NCBI GenBank assembly: GCA_016713535.1
Contig: JADJOY010000001.1
Location: 434,001 to 498,000 of the forward strand
From: Deltaproteobacteria bacterium
GTDB taxonomy: Bacteria > JADJOY01
Length of the DNA stretch: 64,000 bases
Direction: 5' to 3'
Each line of letters starts with the position of its first letter. Position 1 is the stretch's first letter. Positions 35,894-44,930 of the stretch are shown in pieces. Position numbers and translations under genes: made by a program. The notes below the pieces were generated by a model that did not search any database, was not told the origin of the DNA, and saw nothing but the letters and a program-made list of their open reading frames with translations.

Positions 35894-36883
35894 ATGTCGC
35901 ACCCAGCTCTCGCTCGCCCCGCGGTGGAGGATCCCTCTCCGCGGGGCGAGCCTCGTCATTCCCGCGCCTTCTCGGGGGATCGGCTGTGGGCCGGTGTCTC
36001 GGGCGCCTTGGGCGGGATGGTGCTGGTGGTGGGTGGGCTGATCGTGTGGTCGCTCGCCGACCTGGCGGTGCCGGCGGCGCGCTCGCTCGGCTTCTTCCGG
36101 TTCCTGGTCGGTCGCGAGTGGGATCCGATCGCCGAGCGCTTCGGCGCGCTGCCCTTCATCTACGGCACGGTGGTGACGAGCGTGCTCGCGAGCGTACTGG
36201 CGATGCCGGTCGGCGTGGCCCTCGCGCTCTTCGTGTCCGACATGATCCCGGCGCGCTTCCGCTCGTGGATCTCGTTCCCGATCGAGACGCTCGCGAGCAT
36301 CCCGAGCGTCGTGTTCGGGCTGTGGGGGCTCTTCGTGCTGGTACCGGTGCTGCGCGGGCACGTGCAGCCGTTCCTGGCGAAGACGCTCGGTTTCCTGCCG
36401 CTCTTCCAGGGGCCGCCGATCGGCCTCGGGCTGATGGCGGGCGGCGTGATCCTCGCGATCATGATCCTGCCCACGATCGCTTCGGTGACGCTCGAGGTGC
36501 TCAAGACCGTGCCGCTCACGCTCCGCGAGGGCGCACTCGCGCTGGGGGCGACGCGCTGGGAAGTGATCCGCATGGTGGTGCTGCCCTACAGCCGCGCCGG
36601 GATCCTCGGCGCAGGGCTCTTGGGCCTCGGCCGCGCGCTCGGTGAGACCATGGCGGTGACGATGCTGATCGGGAACTCGCCCGAGATCCGCGCGTCGCTG
36701 TTCGCGCCGGGCTATTCGCTGCCGGCGGTGATCGCGAACGAGTTCGCGGAGGCGACCGGAGCGATCCACATGGGCGCCCTCGCCGGGCTCGGGCTGGTGC
36801 TGTTCGGAACCACGTTGCTCCTCAACTCGCTGGCGCGGCTCCTCATGAGCGCCGTCGGAGGCGCCGGGCGCGTGGCGGTGTGA
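35894..36883 (+). CDS. pstC: Phosphate ABC transporter permease PstC
   Basis: Inner-membrane channel subunit of 329 residues with six predicted helices. The first is LWAGVSGALGGMVLVVGGLIVWSL. The EAA loop for ATPase contact is in LREGALALGATRWEVIRMVVLPYSRAGILGAGLLGLGRALGETMAV. SIPSVVFGLWGLFVLVP is a typical PstC signature. ATG 35894 is preferred; GTG 35885 is an in-frame alternative. The last part AVIANEFAEATGAIHMGAL also fits PstC. Confidence 0.95.
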   Translation: MSHPALARPAVEDPSPRGEPRHSRAFSGDRLWAGVSGALGGMVLVVGGLIVWSLADLAVPAARSLGFFRFLVGREWDPIAERFGALPFIYGTVVTSVLASVLAMPVGVALALFVSDMIPARFRSWISFPIETLASIPSVVFGLWGLFVLVPVLRGHVQPFLAKTLGFLPLFQGPPIGLGLMAGGVILAIMILPTIASVTLEVLKTVPLTLREGALALGATRWEVIRMVVLPYSRAGILGAGLLGLGRALGETMAVTMLIGNSPEIRASLFAPGYSLPAVIANEFAEATGAIHMGALAGLGLVLFGTTLLLNSLARLLMSAVGGAGRVAV

Positions 36884-36926
36884 GCGCCGCGAGACTGGCC
36901 GTCTTGCTTCGCAGGGACTTGAATCG

Positions 36927-37769
36927 ATGCGCTCCGTTCGTGCCCGCAAGCTCATCAACGCGCTGGTCACCCTTGCGTGTGGCTCGTGTCTGCTGGCTGC
37001 GCTGGTGCCCCTCCTCTCCACGTTGTGGCTGGTGGTCTCGCACGGCGTGGCCGGGCTCTCGTTCGACTTCTTCACCCACTTGCCGGCGCCGGTCGGCGAG
37101 GCGGGCGGCGGTGTGGGCAACTCGATCCTCGGCACGATCCTGATCGTGGGGATCGCCTGCGCGATCGGGTTGCCGTTCGGGATCGGCGCCGGAGTGTTCC
37201 TCGCCGAGCGCGGCGACGGGCGCTTCGGGCGGGTGGTGCGCTTCACCGCCGAGGTGCTCGCGGGCGTGCCCTCGATCGTGGTCGGGATCGTCGCCTACGA
37301 CCTGGTGGTGAGGCCGATGGGCCACTTCTCGGCGCTCGCGGGCGGGGTGGCGCTCGCGCTGCTCATGGTGCCGACGCTGGCGCGTGGCACCGAGGAGCTC
37401 GTGCGGCTGGTGCCCAACACGCTGCGCGAGGCGGCGTTGGCGCTCGGCGTGCCGGCCTGGCGGACCAGCCTCTCGGTGGTGCTGCGCACCGCGCTGGGCG
37501 GGATCCTGACCGCGATCATCCTGGCCGTCGGTCGCGCCGCCGGTGAGACCGCGCCGCTGCTCTTCACGGCGCTCAACAACGCGTACTGGAACGTCCGACC
37601 CGACCAGCCCACCGGCACGCTGACCGTGCAGATGTTCAACTACGCGATCAGCCCCTACGAGGACTGGCACCAGAAGGCGTGGTCCACGGCGCTGGTGCTG
37701 TTGCTCTTGATCGGTGGGCTCAACTTGCTGGCGCGCTTCCTCACCCGCAAGAGCTACAAGGCGGGCTGA
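36927..37769 (+). CDS. pstA: Phosphate ABC transporter permease PstA
   Basis: A 280-residue partner permease. Helices include LINALVTLACGSCLLAALVPLL, SILGTILIVGIACAIGLPFGIGAGVFLAE and SIVVGIVAYDLVV. The cytoplasmic coupling loop is VPNTLREAALALGVPAWRTSLSVVLRTALGGILTAIILAVGRAAGETAPLLF. The order pstS-pstC-pstA is standard, but the usual next gene pstB is absent here and lies about 5.4 kb away on the other strand with phoU. Confidence 0.95.
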   Translation: MRSVRARKLINALVTLACGSCLLAALVPLLSTLWLVVSHGVAGLSFDFFTHLPAPVGEAGGGVGNSILGTILIVGIACAIGLPFGIGAGVFLAERGDGRFGRVVRFTAEVLAGVPSIVVGIVAYDLVVRPMGHFSALAGGVALALLMVPTLARGTEELVRLVPNTLREAALALGVPAWRTSLSVVLRTALGGILTAIILAVGRAAGETAPLLFTALNNAYWNVRPDQPTGTLTVQMFNYAISPYEDWHQKAWSTALVLLLLIGGLNLLARFLTRKSYKAG

Positions 37770-37849
37770 GCGCCGGGGCGGCGCTGCGTGAGCCGCGCGC
37801 GCGAGGTGCCGCTCGTCGGGCGCCGACGGGCGCGGCGCGGCCGTTACGA

Positions 37850-37925
37850 GCTGCTTTCATATTTTTCCACAAAGCGCCACTGAAATACAACACAAATAGC
37901 CAGTTAAAATCGTTACAATTTGCTT
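37850..37925. other. AT-rich island in a GC-rich spacer
   Basis: About 75 bases that are mostly A/T (TTTCATATTTTTCCAC ... GTTAAAATCGTTACAATTTG) within the 408-base gap between pstA and the glycoside-hydrolase-like gene. TACAAT at 37914-37919 could be a -10 element for the downstream gene, but no good -35 is seen. On the other strand it gives AAAAATATGAAAG. The rest of the gap holds only GC-rich sequence without a recognised feature. Confidence 0.45.
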
Positions 37926-38177
37926 TCGCGCTGGTGCGGATCGGCCCATTTCGAGGCCCGATTCCGGCCGCGGAACCCCTGGTTCCGCCCTCGCCGGCGC
38001 GCTGCCAACGGTCGGAAGCGCCTCGCGCCAACCGCGGGACGCGAGCCGCGGCCCGCGTCGCACCCGCGGCACGCGCCTTCTTCGAGTAGCGCGGCGTTTC
38101 GACCGCTTCACGCGCGGGCGGCGCCCTTGGAACGATTCGTGCTGTGGCCGTCCCCGACCGCAAACCAAGGGGGGGAC

Positions 38178-41008
38178 ATGGCGGGTGGACAGGATCGACG
38201 GCGATCCGCGCAGGCAGCGCGCGCCGTGAGGGTGCTACGTGCGTTCGGACGGTTGTGGATCGCGGTACTCGTCGGGCTCGCGGTGGCGCGCCCGGCCGCG
38301 GCGGTCACGCCGGCACCGACCCAGTGGATCGCCAAGCAGTACACCGAGCTGCTCGGCCGCGCACCGACGGCGGCCGAGTGGAACACGCAGCTCGCCTACT
38401 ACGGAGCGTCCTCGACGCCCTGCAACGTCACCACGCTCGCGACCCTCGGCAAGGCGCTCGCGCGCTCGACCGAGCTCAAGAGCGCCTATCCCGAGACCAC
38501 CAACCTGGGGAAGGCGGCGCGGGTCACCGCGCTGGTGCGCGCGGTCTACAGCCACGACCCAACACCAACGACTGGGCCGCCTACTACACGCCCCTACGCG
38601 AATGGCTCGAAGACCTGGGACCAGGTCGTCGACGACATCTACGGCAACGGCGTGTTCGCCGCGTTCCTGTTGCCGTCCGTGTGCTCGAGCACGCAGGCGT
38701 CGTACGGCTTCGGGTACTCGGCGCCGCTCGATCTCAGGTCCCTCACCGGCGGCGGCGCGTCGCGCACCCAGGCCCAGCTCCAGGCGGCCATCGACGCCGC
38801 TCCCGCCGGCGGTAAGGTCCAGCTCCAGCCCGGCGAGGTGATCCGGATCGGCGGCGCGGCGAACGGGAACCAGGGCCTACGCATCAAGTCGGGGGTCGAG
38901 CTCTCGACCGCCACCAACCCCACTCCTGGCAAGTACGCGCTGATGGGGCGGATCGTCCCGGCCGGCCTGGTGTGCAACACGTACCTCTGCAACGACGTTG
39001 GGCTGGTGACCCTCGCGCCGGGGCGAGCCTGAAGAACGTGTGGGTCGATGGCCAGGGCACCGACACCGCCACCAACTACAAGCTCGCCAACGTCGAGACC
39101 TCGGGCAGCGACGCCGCTGCGCACCGACGTCCTCGACAACCGACTCTCGAGCCCGGGGCGCGACGGCGTCGGCATCCGCGCGCGCGGTTTCTCGACGAGC
39201 GGCGCCGCGTGCCAACGAGCGCATCCTGCGCAACCCTGATCACCGGCTACCCGTCGCGCCACGAGCAAGATGGGCTCGCCCAGGCGCAGTGGGTGGACGG
39301 CATCGCGGTGCACTGCGAGCAGGCCACCGTGCAGAGCAACGCGATCGTCGACGTCACCGATTCGGGCGTCATGCTGTTCGGCGCCTACAACCGCTCCCTC
39401 GGCGCCACCGCGACGCAGCGCTCGACGGTGAGCGGGAACACCGTGGTGAGCGCCGGGCTCGACGCTCGGGTCGCGCTCGGCGCGGACCCGATCGGCGAGT
39501 GCCAGGCACACCGCAGCGGCTGGATCGTGCCGTGCCTCGAGTTCCCGAACGAGCGCAGCTTCGCGGGCGCCTCGATCGCGTCGAACAAGTTCTGGAGCGG
39601 CCCGCGCACCAGCTTCGACGTCGGCTTGCTGGTCGGCGGCGCGCCCGAGTGGGGCAACCACCGGGTGCCTGGCCGAGGTGTCAGCGTCACGAGCAACACC
39701 ACCGCCGGCGCGGGTGCGCGTGTGAACATGGGGATCTCGGTGCTCGGCATGTTCGACGTCACGCTGAGCGGGAACACCGCGAGCTACACGCTCGTGGACG
39801 GCAATCCGGGCGTGGCCGACGGTAAGTGCCCGCTGGTGTCCGTGGGCGTGGGCAGCTCGGCGAGGGCCTCCGTGCGGGCCGGGGCGCAAGCGTCGACGAT
39901 CCACGACGCGGCGGACGGCTGCCTGGTGGCGGCGCCACCCGTGGGTGGCCTGGAGCGGATCGTCCGCAAGGCCGACGGCAGCGGCTTCATGGGAGCCACG
40001 AGCGGGCGCGCCTTCGTGCCGTGGGGCATGAACTACGACCAGCACATCGAGGGGTGGTGGGACGCGGACTGGTCGAGGCTGGTCTCGGACTTCCGCGAGA
40101 TGCGCCGCATGGGCGTCAACACGGTGCGGGTGCTGCTGCAGACGGTGCGCATCCTGAACCCGCCCACGAGCGGCTATCCGAACGGCACACCCAACACCGC
40201 CGCGCTCGCGCAGGTGACGCGGTTGGTACGGCTCGCCGAGCAGACCGGCCTCTATCTCGACATCACCGGGCTCGGCATCGAGGACCCGGCGGCGCAGCAG
40301 GCCTGGTACGACGATCGCGACGAGAACGGCCGTTGGGCGGCGCAAGAGCGGTTCTGGATCAGCGTGGTCCAGGCGGTCGGCGCGAGCCCGGCGGTGGCGT
40401 GGTTCGACCTCATGAACGAGCCGAGCGCGCAGGCCGGGCCGTCCGGCTCGTGGTGCGCCGGGCTCTTCGGCGGCTATTGCTACGTGCAGTACCTGACGGA
40501 CGACGCGGCGGGCCGCACCAGCGTCGCGATCGCGCGGGCGTGGATGACGCGGATGAAGAACGCCATCCGTGTGACGGCGGGCGACACCACCCACCTCATC
40601 TCGGTGGGTCTGCTTCCCTATGGTTACAGCGGCTTCCGTCCCAGCGACGTGACCGACCTCGAGGACTTCGGCACGGTGCACATGTACCCGCGGTCCGACG
40701 CGGCCGGAACGCCCACCAACGAGCTGCAGTTCGACATCGACAGCGTCAAGTCGTTCAAGCCGGCGGGCCAGCCGCTGGTGGTCGAGGAGATGCTCAACAT
40801 GAACTGCAGCGAGGCCGACCTGGAGACGTTCGTGCTCGGGACGCGGCCCGAGGTGGGAGGCTGGCTCGGGCACTACATGACCAGGCCGCCGGCCGAGATC
40901 ACGCCGCCGCCGACCATCGGTGACGCGATCTTCCTCGACTACTACAAGATGTTCCTGCGCGACGGGTTCCTGGTGAGCCCGATCGGCACCGGCACGTTGC
41001 AGCCGTGA
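38178..41008 (+). CDS. Secreted multidomain protein: DUF4214-like, beta-helix and GH5-like barrel; several indels
   Basis: About 943 residues if the indels are repaired. ATG 38178 follows AAGGGGGGGAC. A signal segment LWIAVLVGLAVARPAAA leads to WIAKQYTELLGRAPTAAEWNTQL, a DUF4214-type domain. The middle has right-handed beta-helix character (VQSNAIVDVTDSGVMLFGAYN, VSGNTVVSAG, VTSNTTAG, VTLSGNTASYTL). From about 39990 a glycosidase-like TIM barrel begins: GRAFVPWGMNYDQ, WFDLMNEPS (GH5-type acid/base Glu) and PLVVEEM with a possible nucleophile Glu. Frame changes occur near 38563 and 38610, at a G run 39020-39023, and near 39114 and 39220; most compensate. It sits between pstA and phoU but its role is not obvious. 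Confidence 0.72.
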
Positions 41009-41070
41009 ACGGTGGGCCGGGGGCGACGCGAGGTCCCGCGCCGCCCGAAGGCCGCGCGGCCCTCCGACGC

Positions 41071-41563
41071 GGGGAGGGGCGCGCGTTGCGCGCCCGGCGA
41101 CACGAGGTGGCTGCGGCGTCGTGGCTGAGGTCGATCGCTGCACGATGGCTCGGCCGTACAGCGATCGACGCCACGGGCGGCGCGAGGACGTCGTCGTATC
41201 GCCGGCCGCGCAGGAGCGCGGCCCTCCGAGGGGGGGAGGGGCGCGCGTTGCGCGCCCGGCGACACGAGGTGGCTGCGGCGTCGCTGGTGAGGTCGATCGC
41301 TGTACGGACGGCTCGGCCGTACAGCGAGCGACGCCACGGGCGGCGCGGGGACCCGTCGTATCGCCGGCCGCGCAGGCGCGCGGCCCTCCGAGGGGGGGAG
41401 GGGCGCGCGTCGCGCGCCCGGCGACACGAGGTGGCTGCGCGTCGTGGCTGACGTCGATCCCTGAATGGACGCGCCTCTTGCCATACCGGAAACGAGCAAC
41501 CGGGCGGCGCGAGGGCCTCGTCGTCTCGCCGGCCGCGCAGGCGCGCGGCCCTCCGACGCGGGG
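41071..41563. repeat. Tandem array of three units with 162-bp period
   Basis: Units begin at 41071, 41233 and 41395 with GGGGAGGGGCGCGCG, giving a period of exactly 162 bases for the first two; the third is slightly longer and more diverged. Each unit contains GGCGACACGAGGTGGCTGCG, then a variable middle and a TATCGCCGGC hairpin (TCTCGCC in unit three). Hairpin arms are GGCCGCG/CGCGGCC in unit one and GGCCGCGC/GCGCGGCC in units two and three. Each ends GGCCCTCCGA. The tail of a further unit lies at 41041-41070. The array separates the 3' ends of two converging genes. It has no coding sign and is not a CRISPR. Confidence 0.85.
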
Positions 41564-41597
41564 GGCTGGAACCCGCGCGCTTCGCGCGCTCCCCGAG

Positions 41598-42290
41598 TCA
41601 ATCCGTATCGAGCTTGCCCAGGTGGCGGATGTCCTTGCCCTTGATCATGAACACCACTTGCTCTGCGAGGTTGGTGCCGTGGTCGCCCATGCGCTCGAGG
41701 TACTTGGCCACCGACTGGAGATGGATGCCGCGGGTGATGGTGGTGCCGTCGGCGAGCATCACGCGCAGGACCTCGCGAAACGCCAGGTGGTAGCGCTCGT
41801 CGACCTCGTGGTCGCGCTCGATCACCAGCGCCGCCTTGTCGGCGTCGCCGGCCACGAACGCGTCGATGGCGTCGCGCACCATCGAGCGCACGAGCTGGGC
41901 CATGCGCTCGACGTCGACGTTGGCGCGCAGCTCGGGCTCGGCGGCGAGGTCGATGGCGCGCTCGCAAAGGTTCACGGTGAGGTCGCCGATCCGCTCCAGG
42001 TCGGTCACCATCTTGAACGCGAGCGTGATGAAGCGCAGGTCCGAGCCGAGCGGCTGGCGCCGCGCCAGCACCCGGAGGCACAGGTCATCGGTGTCGACCT
42101 CGGCGCGGTTCACCTTGTGGTCGGCTTCGATGGTACGGCGTGCCAGCTCGGGGTCGCGCTCGATCAGTGCGCGTACCGCGTCGGTGATCATTTCCTCGAC
42201 GCGCCCCGCCATACGCAGCAGGCGGTGGCGGATCTCCTGCAGCTCGGCCTCGAACTCGCGGTCGGTGTGTCCTTTGCCCTGCAATGTCAT
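41598..42290 (-). CDS. phoU: Phosphate-signalling regulator PhoU
   Basis: A 230-residue all-helical protein with two PhoU repeats. The metal-binding motifs are visible as KMVTDLERIGDLTVNL in the first repeat and KYLERMGDHGTNLAEQVVFMI in the second. ATG 42290 follows the pstB stop by 68 bases. PhoU links Pst transport activity to PhoR inhibition. Its stop is 35 bases from the tandem array. Confidence 0.95.
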   Translation of the reverse strand: MTLQGKGHTDREFEAELQEIRHRLLRMAGRVEEMITDAVRALIERDPELARRTIEADHKVNRAEVDTDDLCLRVLARRQPLGSDLRFITLAFKMVTDLERIGDLTVNLCERAIDLAAEPELRANVDVERMAQLVRSMVRDAIDAFVAGDADKAALVIERDHEVDERYHLAFREVLRVMLADGTTITRGIHLQSVAKYLERMGDHGTNLAEQVVFMIKGKDIRHLGKLDTD

Positions 42291-42358
42291 CGTCGTGGTT
42301 GCTCCAGTTCGAGCCCGGTTCGATCGCGAGAATACCAAGCCCGTGCGCCAGCGCACGA

Positions 42359-43205
42359 TCAACCGAATTTGCCGGTGATGTAGTCCTCGGTGCGCTGGTC
42401 GCGTGGGGCCGTGAACACTTGGTCGGTTTCGCCGTATTCGACCAAGTCACCGCTCAGGAAGAACGCCGTCCGGTCCGAGACGCGGGTGGCCTGCTGCATG
42501 TTGTGGGTGACGATCACGACCGTGTAGCGAAGTCGCAGCTCGTGGATCAGGTCCTCGATTCGCGCGGTCGCGATCGGATCGAGCGCCGAGCAGGGCTCGT
42601 CCATCAGGATCACTTCGGGATCGACGGCGATCGCGCGCGCGATGCAGAGCCGCTGCTGCTGTCCGCCCGAGAGCCCCACGCCCGGCTTGTCGAGGATGTC
42701 CTTCACCTCGTCCCAGAGCGCCGCTTGACGCAGGCTCCGCTCGACGACTTCGGTGGCCTGCTTCCGGGTCGAGGCGGTTGGTCAGCGTCAGGCCGGCCAG
42801 CACGTTCTCCCGCACCGACATGGTCGGGAACGGGTTCGGCTTCTGGAACACCATGCCGACCCGACGGCGCAGATCCACGGCGTCCATCGACCGGTCGTAG
42901 ATGTTCTGGCCGTCGAGCTCGATCCGCCCGTCCATCCGCGCGCCGGGGATCATCTCGTGCATGCGGTTCAAGCACCGAATGAAGGTGGACTTGCCGCAAC
43001 CCGAGGGGCCGATGATCGCAGCGACGCGCTTCTCGGGGAAATCGAGATCGATCGAGCGCAGCACGTGGCGCTCGCCGAACCAAGCCGATACGGCTCGTGC
43101 GGAGATCTTGACGGGTGACGGAACCGTGGTGCCGCTCGAGACGGAGCCGGATGCAGCGGGCACTTTCGCGCGCGCCGATGTCTGGGCGGAGGTGTCGTCG
43201 GTCAT
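42359..43205 (-). CDS. pstB: Phosphate ABC transporter ATPase PstB, one-base insertion
   Basis: The cytoplasmic ATPase of the Pst system. Walker [32 protein letters not shown] (Q-loop), signature [16 protein letters not shown], Walker [14 protein letters not shown] and H-loop VTHNMQQA are all present. The frame breaks near 42767. Removing one C from a CCC run gives [25 protein letters not shown] and a 281-residue protein. Sequence error is the simplest explanation. It lies with phoU on the minus strand rather than with pstSCA. The extra 30-residue N-terminus before [14 protein letters not shown] is poorly conserved. Confidence 0.9.
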
Positions 43206-43362
43206 GGGCTCGAGCGTGTCAGGTTGGTTCGCAAATCGCCATCGCTTGGATCGGGCGCCAGGTGTTCCTCTTCGTCTAGGTTCACGTGGCGCCCGGTCGA
43301 AGCGGGCGGCCGCTCACCCATCGAGTGAGCCGGCCGCCACGCGTGCAGCGGTCGGTGGGCTC

Positions 43363-44769
43363 TCAGAACTTGTACTGCGCGTCCACCTGGAGCCGGTTGA
43401 GCGTCGGGTTCGCCTTGCCCGCCGGCGGGTCGATGAGGGTCACGAAGTAGTTCTTACCGCTCAGGTTCAGGCCCTTGAGCGGCATCCACTCGATCTTGAC
43501 GTATGGCCCCTTCACGTTGGTGCCGCCCTTGCCCATGTCGCTGCCCGACCAGGCCGAGACCACGGCGTTGGTCTCGAGGTACTCGTACGCGGCCGAGAAG
43601 GCGAAGTCGCCTGCCTCTTTGGTCTGGCCGATGCCGGCACCGAACGACCAGCCCGAGTCGTCGTCGCCGTTGGCCTCGGTGTTCACCACGTAGTCGGCCA
43701 TGACGGCGACGGGCCAGCTCGGCATGCCGGTGTCGATCCCGAGCTGCAGGCTCGGGTTGATCATGTTGAACCCGCCGGTGAAGCGCGCGATCGGATTCTC
43801 GGCCTTGGGCTTCACCTGGGTGCCGCCGGCCTTGGTGCCGTCCTTCAGGACCACGTCGTTGGTGATGAAGATCGAGCTGCTGGTGTTGGCCTCGGTGGCG
43901 ATCCGGTTCGCGCCCGAGACGTAGTAGTCGGCGAGGCCGAAGGTCAGCTTGATGCCCGACGTCACGGCGAGGTCGGCGACGCCCTGGCCGCTGAACACCC
44001 ACGCGTCCGCGCCGCTCGAGAGCTCCTTCACGGACCACTGGTTGGTGGTGATGCCGAGCTTGCGGACCAGGCCCGAGGTCGCCTCGACCGCCGCGACGTG
44101 CTGGCTGAAGCCCTCGGGGGCCAGGTCGTCGTCGAACACGAGCTCGGAGCCCATGATCGCCGCGGGGCGCCACGCCGGATCGAACTTGCGATCCGCGATC
44201 TTCTTCTCCTTGTTGCCGGCCAGGATCATGATCCCGTTGAGCGGCATCTTGCCGGCGACGATCGTCAGGTAAGGCCGCTCCCAGCCGAAGGTGCTGAACG
44301 GCTTCACGTTCAGGTAGGCCCAGTCGAGGCTGAACGGCTTCTTCGCGAACAGCTCCGACATGGTCTGGTTGGTCGAGATCGGGTCGCCCGGATCACCGGT
44401 CACGATCCGCAGCGTGCCCTCGAGCTCGTCGCTGGCCTTGGCGGTCACGCCGAGCCTGGCCCGGATGCGGAACCGGTCGCGGGCCGTCACGTCGTTCTGG
44501 AAGAAACCCTCACCGCGCACGCGCAGGTCGCCGAACAGGCTGAAGCGGTCGAGCCACTCGGGCCAGGTCTTGGCTGCGCCGGTCTTGGCCTTCGCCTTCT
44601 CGTCCTCTTCGATCTGCGAGAGCAGCGCTTGGTACTGCTCCTCGGTGATGTCGCCCTTCACGCGCAGCAGGTTGATGAGCTCGCGCGTGGTGTCGGTCGC
44701 CTTGGCGGTGCCCGTCAAGCCGATCGCACACGCCGCCACTACCAGGAAACAGCCGATGAACCGTCGCAT
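43363..44769 (-). CDS. Putative outer-membrane porin of the phosphate region
   Basis: A 468-residue outer-membrane barrel. Signal peptide MRRFIGCFLVVAACAIGLTGTAKA. A short helical part ELINLLRVKGDITEEQYQALLSQIEEDEKA resembles the N-terminal segment of the 'putative porin' family. Alternating beta strands begin at FSLFGDLRVRGEGFF and the protein ends VDAQYKF, with the terminal Phe of the BAM signal. ATG 44769 follows GGGGGAGGAC. A CGTCAC direct repeat lies 88 bases upstream, so it is probably induced by phosphate starvation, like OprP. Selectivity for phosphate is inferred only from location. The gaps on either side (157 and 161 bases) hold no other gene. Confidence 0.82.
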   Translation of the reverse strand: MRRFIGCFLVVAACAIGLTGTAKATDTTRELINLLRVKGDITEEQYQALLSQIEEDEKAKAKTGAAKTWPEWLDRFSLFGDLRVRGEGFFQNDVTARDRFRIRARLGVTAKASDELEGTLRIVTGDPGDPISTNQTMSELFAKKPFSLDWAYLNVKPFSTFGWERPYLTIVAGKMPLNGIMILAGNKEKKIADRKFDPAWRPAAIMGSELVFDDDLAPEGFSQHVAAVEATSGLVRKLGITTNQWSVKELSSGADAWVFSGQGVADLAVTSGIKLTFGLADYYVSGANRIATEANTSSSIFITNDVVLKDGTKAGGTQVKPKAENPIARFTGGFNMINPSLQLGIDTGMPSWPVAVMADYVVNTEANGDDDSGWSFGAGIGQTKEAGDFAFSAAYEYLETNAVVSAWSGSDMGKGGTNVKGPYVKIEWMPLKGLNLSGKNYFVTLIDPPAGKANPTLNRLQVDAQYKF

Positions 44770-44856
44770 TACGTAGTCCTCCCCCTTCGTCGGGTACCTC
44801 ACCCGACGCGTCTCCCGATTTCGATGTCCTTGGATCGCCCGAAAGCTAGAGGACAT

Positions 44857-44875
44857 CTGTGACGCCACCGTGACG
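44857..44875 (-). promoter_or_regulatory. Putative Pho box upstream of the porin
   Basis: On the minus strand CGTCACGGTGG is followed in phase by CGTCACAG: two CGTCAC cores with an 11-base period. It lies between phoR and the porin, pointing at the porin. Confidence 0.6.
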
Positions 44876-44930
44876 ACGTCGAAAACCTTGTGATCGAAAC
44901 GATATCGTATCGTTGTCGGTGCGGCGGGTT

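Noticed and set aside
41071-41563. CRISPR array, suggested by regular repeats and a Cas4-like nuclease in the window
   Set aside because: Units of 162 bases have no short identical repeats with unique spacers and no cas genes. The nuclease is about 15 kb away in an unrelated context.
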